DNA of 7,285 bases from Cytophagaceae bacterium (GTDB taxonomy: Bacteria; Bacteroidota; Bacteroidia; Cytophagales; Spirosomataceae). The DNA is taken from NCBI GenBank assembly GCA_947471105.1, contig CANIYB010000118.1, positions 1 through 7,285 of the forward strand, in the 5' to 3' direction. A program made the position numbers and the translations under genes. The notes beneath the pieces were generated by a model, which did no database searches, was not told the origin of the DNA, and saw only the letters and a list, made by a program, of their open reading frames with translations. Positions 7,020 to 7,285 of this stretch are shown here, piece by piece; positions within the stretch are counted from its first letter, which is position 1; every line of letters begins with the position of its first letter.

Positions 7020-7220
7020 ATGAAAAAAAATACTAAATTAAGATGGTTACTTCAGTCGGCGGGAGGTTTGATTTTAACGGGTGCCGGATTATCTTTAGCC
7101 ATTGATGCTGGAATTTCAAAAATGCAAGGAGGGGAATGGTTTTGGTATGGAACGGGGGCTCTCGTTGTATTTCAAGCAGGCTTATGTTGTGTGATTGACT
7201 CTGTTCGGTATAAAAATTGA
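7020..7220 (+). CDS. Small two-helix membrane protein, unknown function
   Basis: This 66-aa protein starts at ATG 7020 (MKKNTKLRWLL). An in-frame ATG at 6969 would add 17 residues, but the added part is unlike a coding N-terminus and overlaps the predicted promoter of the divergent GH28 cluster, so the shorter start is preferred. Two hydrophobic segments are visible, about residues 9-30 (with GGLILTGAGLSLAIDAG) and 41-60 (FWYGTGALVVFQAGLCCVID). They are joined by a short loop SKMQGGEW. Lys/Arg at residues 2-8 and 63-65 suggest both ends face the cytoplasm. From memory it resembles small conserved uncharacterised membrane proteins of Bacteroidota (GAGLSL and WFW.G motifs), but I cannot name a family. 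It is divergent from the GH28 cluster and shows no sign of a role in carbohydrate breakdown; it may mark the edge of the locus. No convincing promoter was found for it. Confidence 0.65.
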   Translation: MKKNTKLRWLLQSAGGLILTGAGLSLAIDAGISKMQGGEWFWYGTGALVVFQAGLCCVIDSVRYKN

Positions 7221-7261
7221 TTGGTCTTTTCCGCGAGTAAATTGTTTTTTGTTGGTGCAGA

Positions 7262-7281
7262 AACCGATTTAAAAATCGGTT
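7262..7281. terminator. 9-bp inverted repeat, possible (bidirectional) terminator
   Basis: AACCGATTT and AAATCGGTT form perfect 9-bp arms separated by AA; realistically this is an 8-bp stem with a 4-base loop. It begins 41 bases after the stop of the small membrane-protein gene. On the minus strand the stem is followed by TTTCTG, only a weak U-tract, and on the plus strand by GAAA and the window end. It could end transcription of the small gene or of an unseen minus-strand gene to the right. Confidence 0.4.
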
Positions 7282-7285
7282 GAAA

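Overview
This window looks like part of a carbohydrate-degradation locus (a polysaccharide utilisation locus or a fragment of one) from a member of the Bacteroidota, plausibly a Cytophagia-type environmental species. The reasons are the AT-leaning sequence, the absence of clear Shine-Dalgarno sites, a good Bacteroidota-type promoter (TAnnTTTG at -7) and proteins whose style matches that phylum. The organism assignment is an inference. No susC/susD pair, regulator, transposase, RNA gene or CRISPR array is visible.

Left arm, + strand (1-3077): the window opens inside a GH78 alpha-L-rhamnosidase gene that reads in-frame from base 3. It lacks its N-terminus only because the window cuts it. Eighteen bases later comes a GH16 lipoprotein, a beta-glucanase/laminarinase-like endo-hydrolase with an intact ExDxxE active site. 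These two look co-transcribed.

Centre and right, - strand (3089-6885): three tandem paralogues of the GH28 / pectate-lyase-superfamily right-handed beta-helix are read from right to left. The first two (about 494 and 495 aa) are full length, closely related and only 12 bases apart. The third (250 aa) has the same signal peptide and N-terminal beta-helix half but lacks the central catalytic turns and appears joined directly to the C-terminal part. A promoter (about 6949-6980) and a 10-bp palindrome in the leader precede the first gene. The left and right arms converge with only 11 bases between stop codons.

Right edge, + strand (7020-7285): a small two-helix membrane protein of unknown function is divergent from the GH28 cluster, followed by a 9-bp inverted repeat that may be a terminator.

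Together, an alpha-rhamnosidase, GH28-type enzymes and a GH16 endo-hydrolase suggest periplasmic breakdown of a rhamnose- and uronate-containing cell-wall polysaccharide, such as pectin of the rhamnogalacturonan type. The most interesting points are the internally shortened GH28 paralogue and the fact that both full-length GH28 proteins keep the three catalytic aspartates but have lost the GHG histidine and the RIK motif of textbook polygalacturonases.
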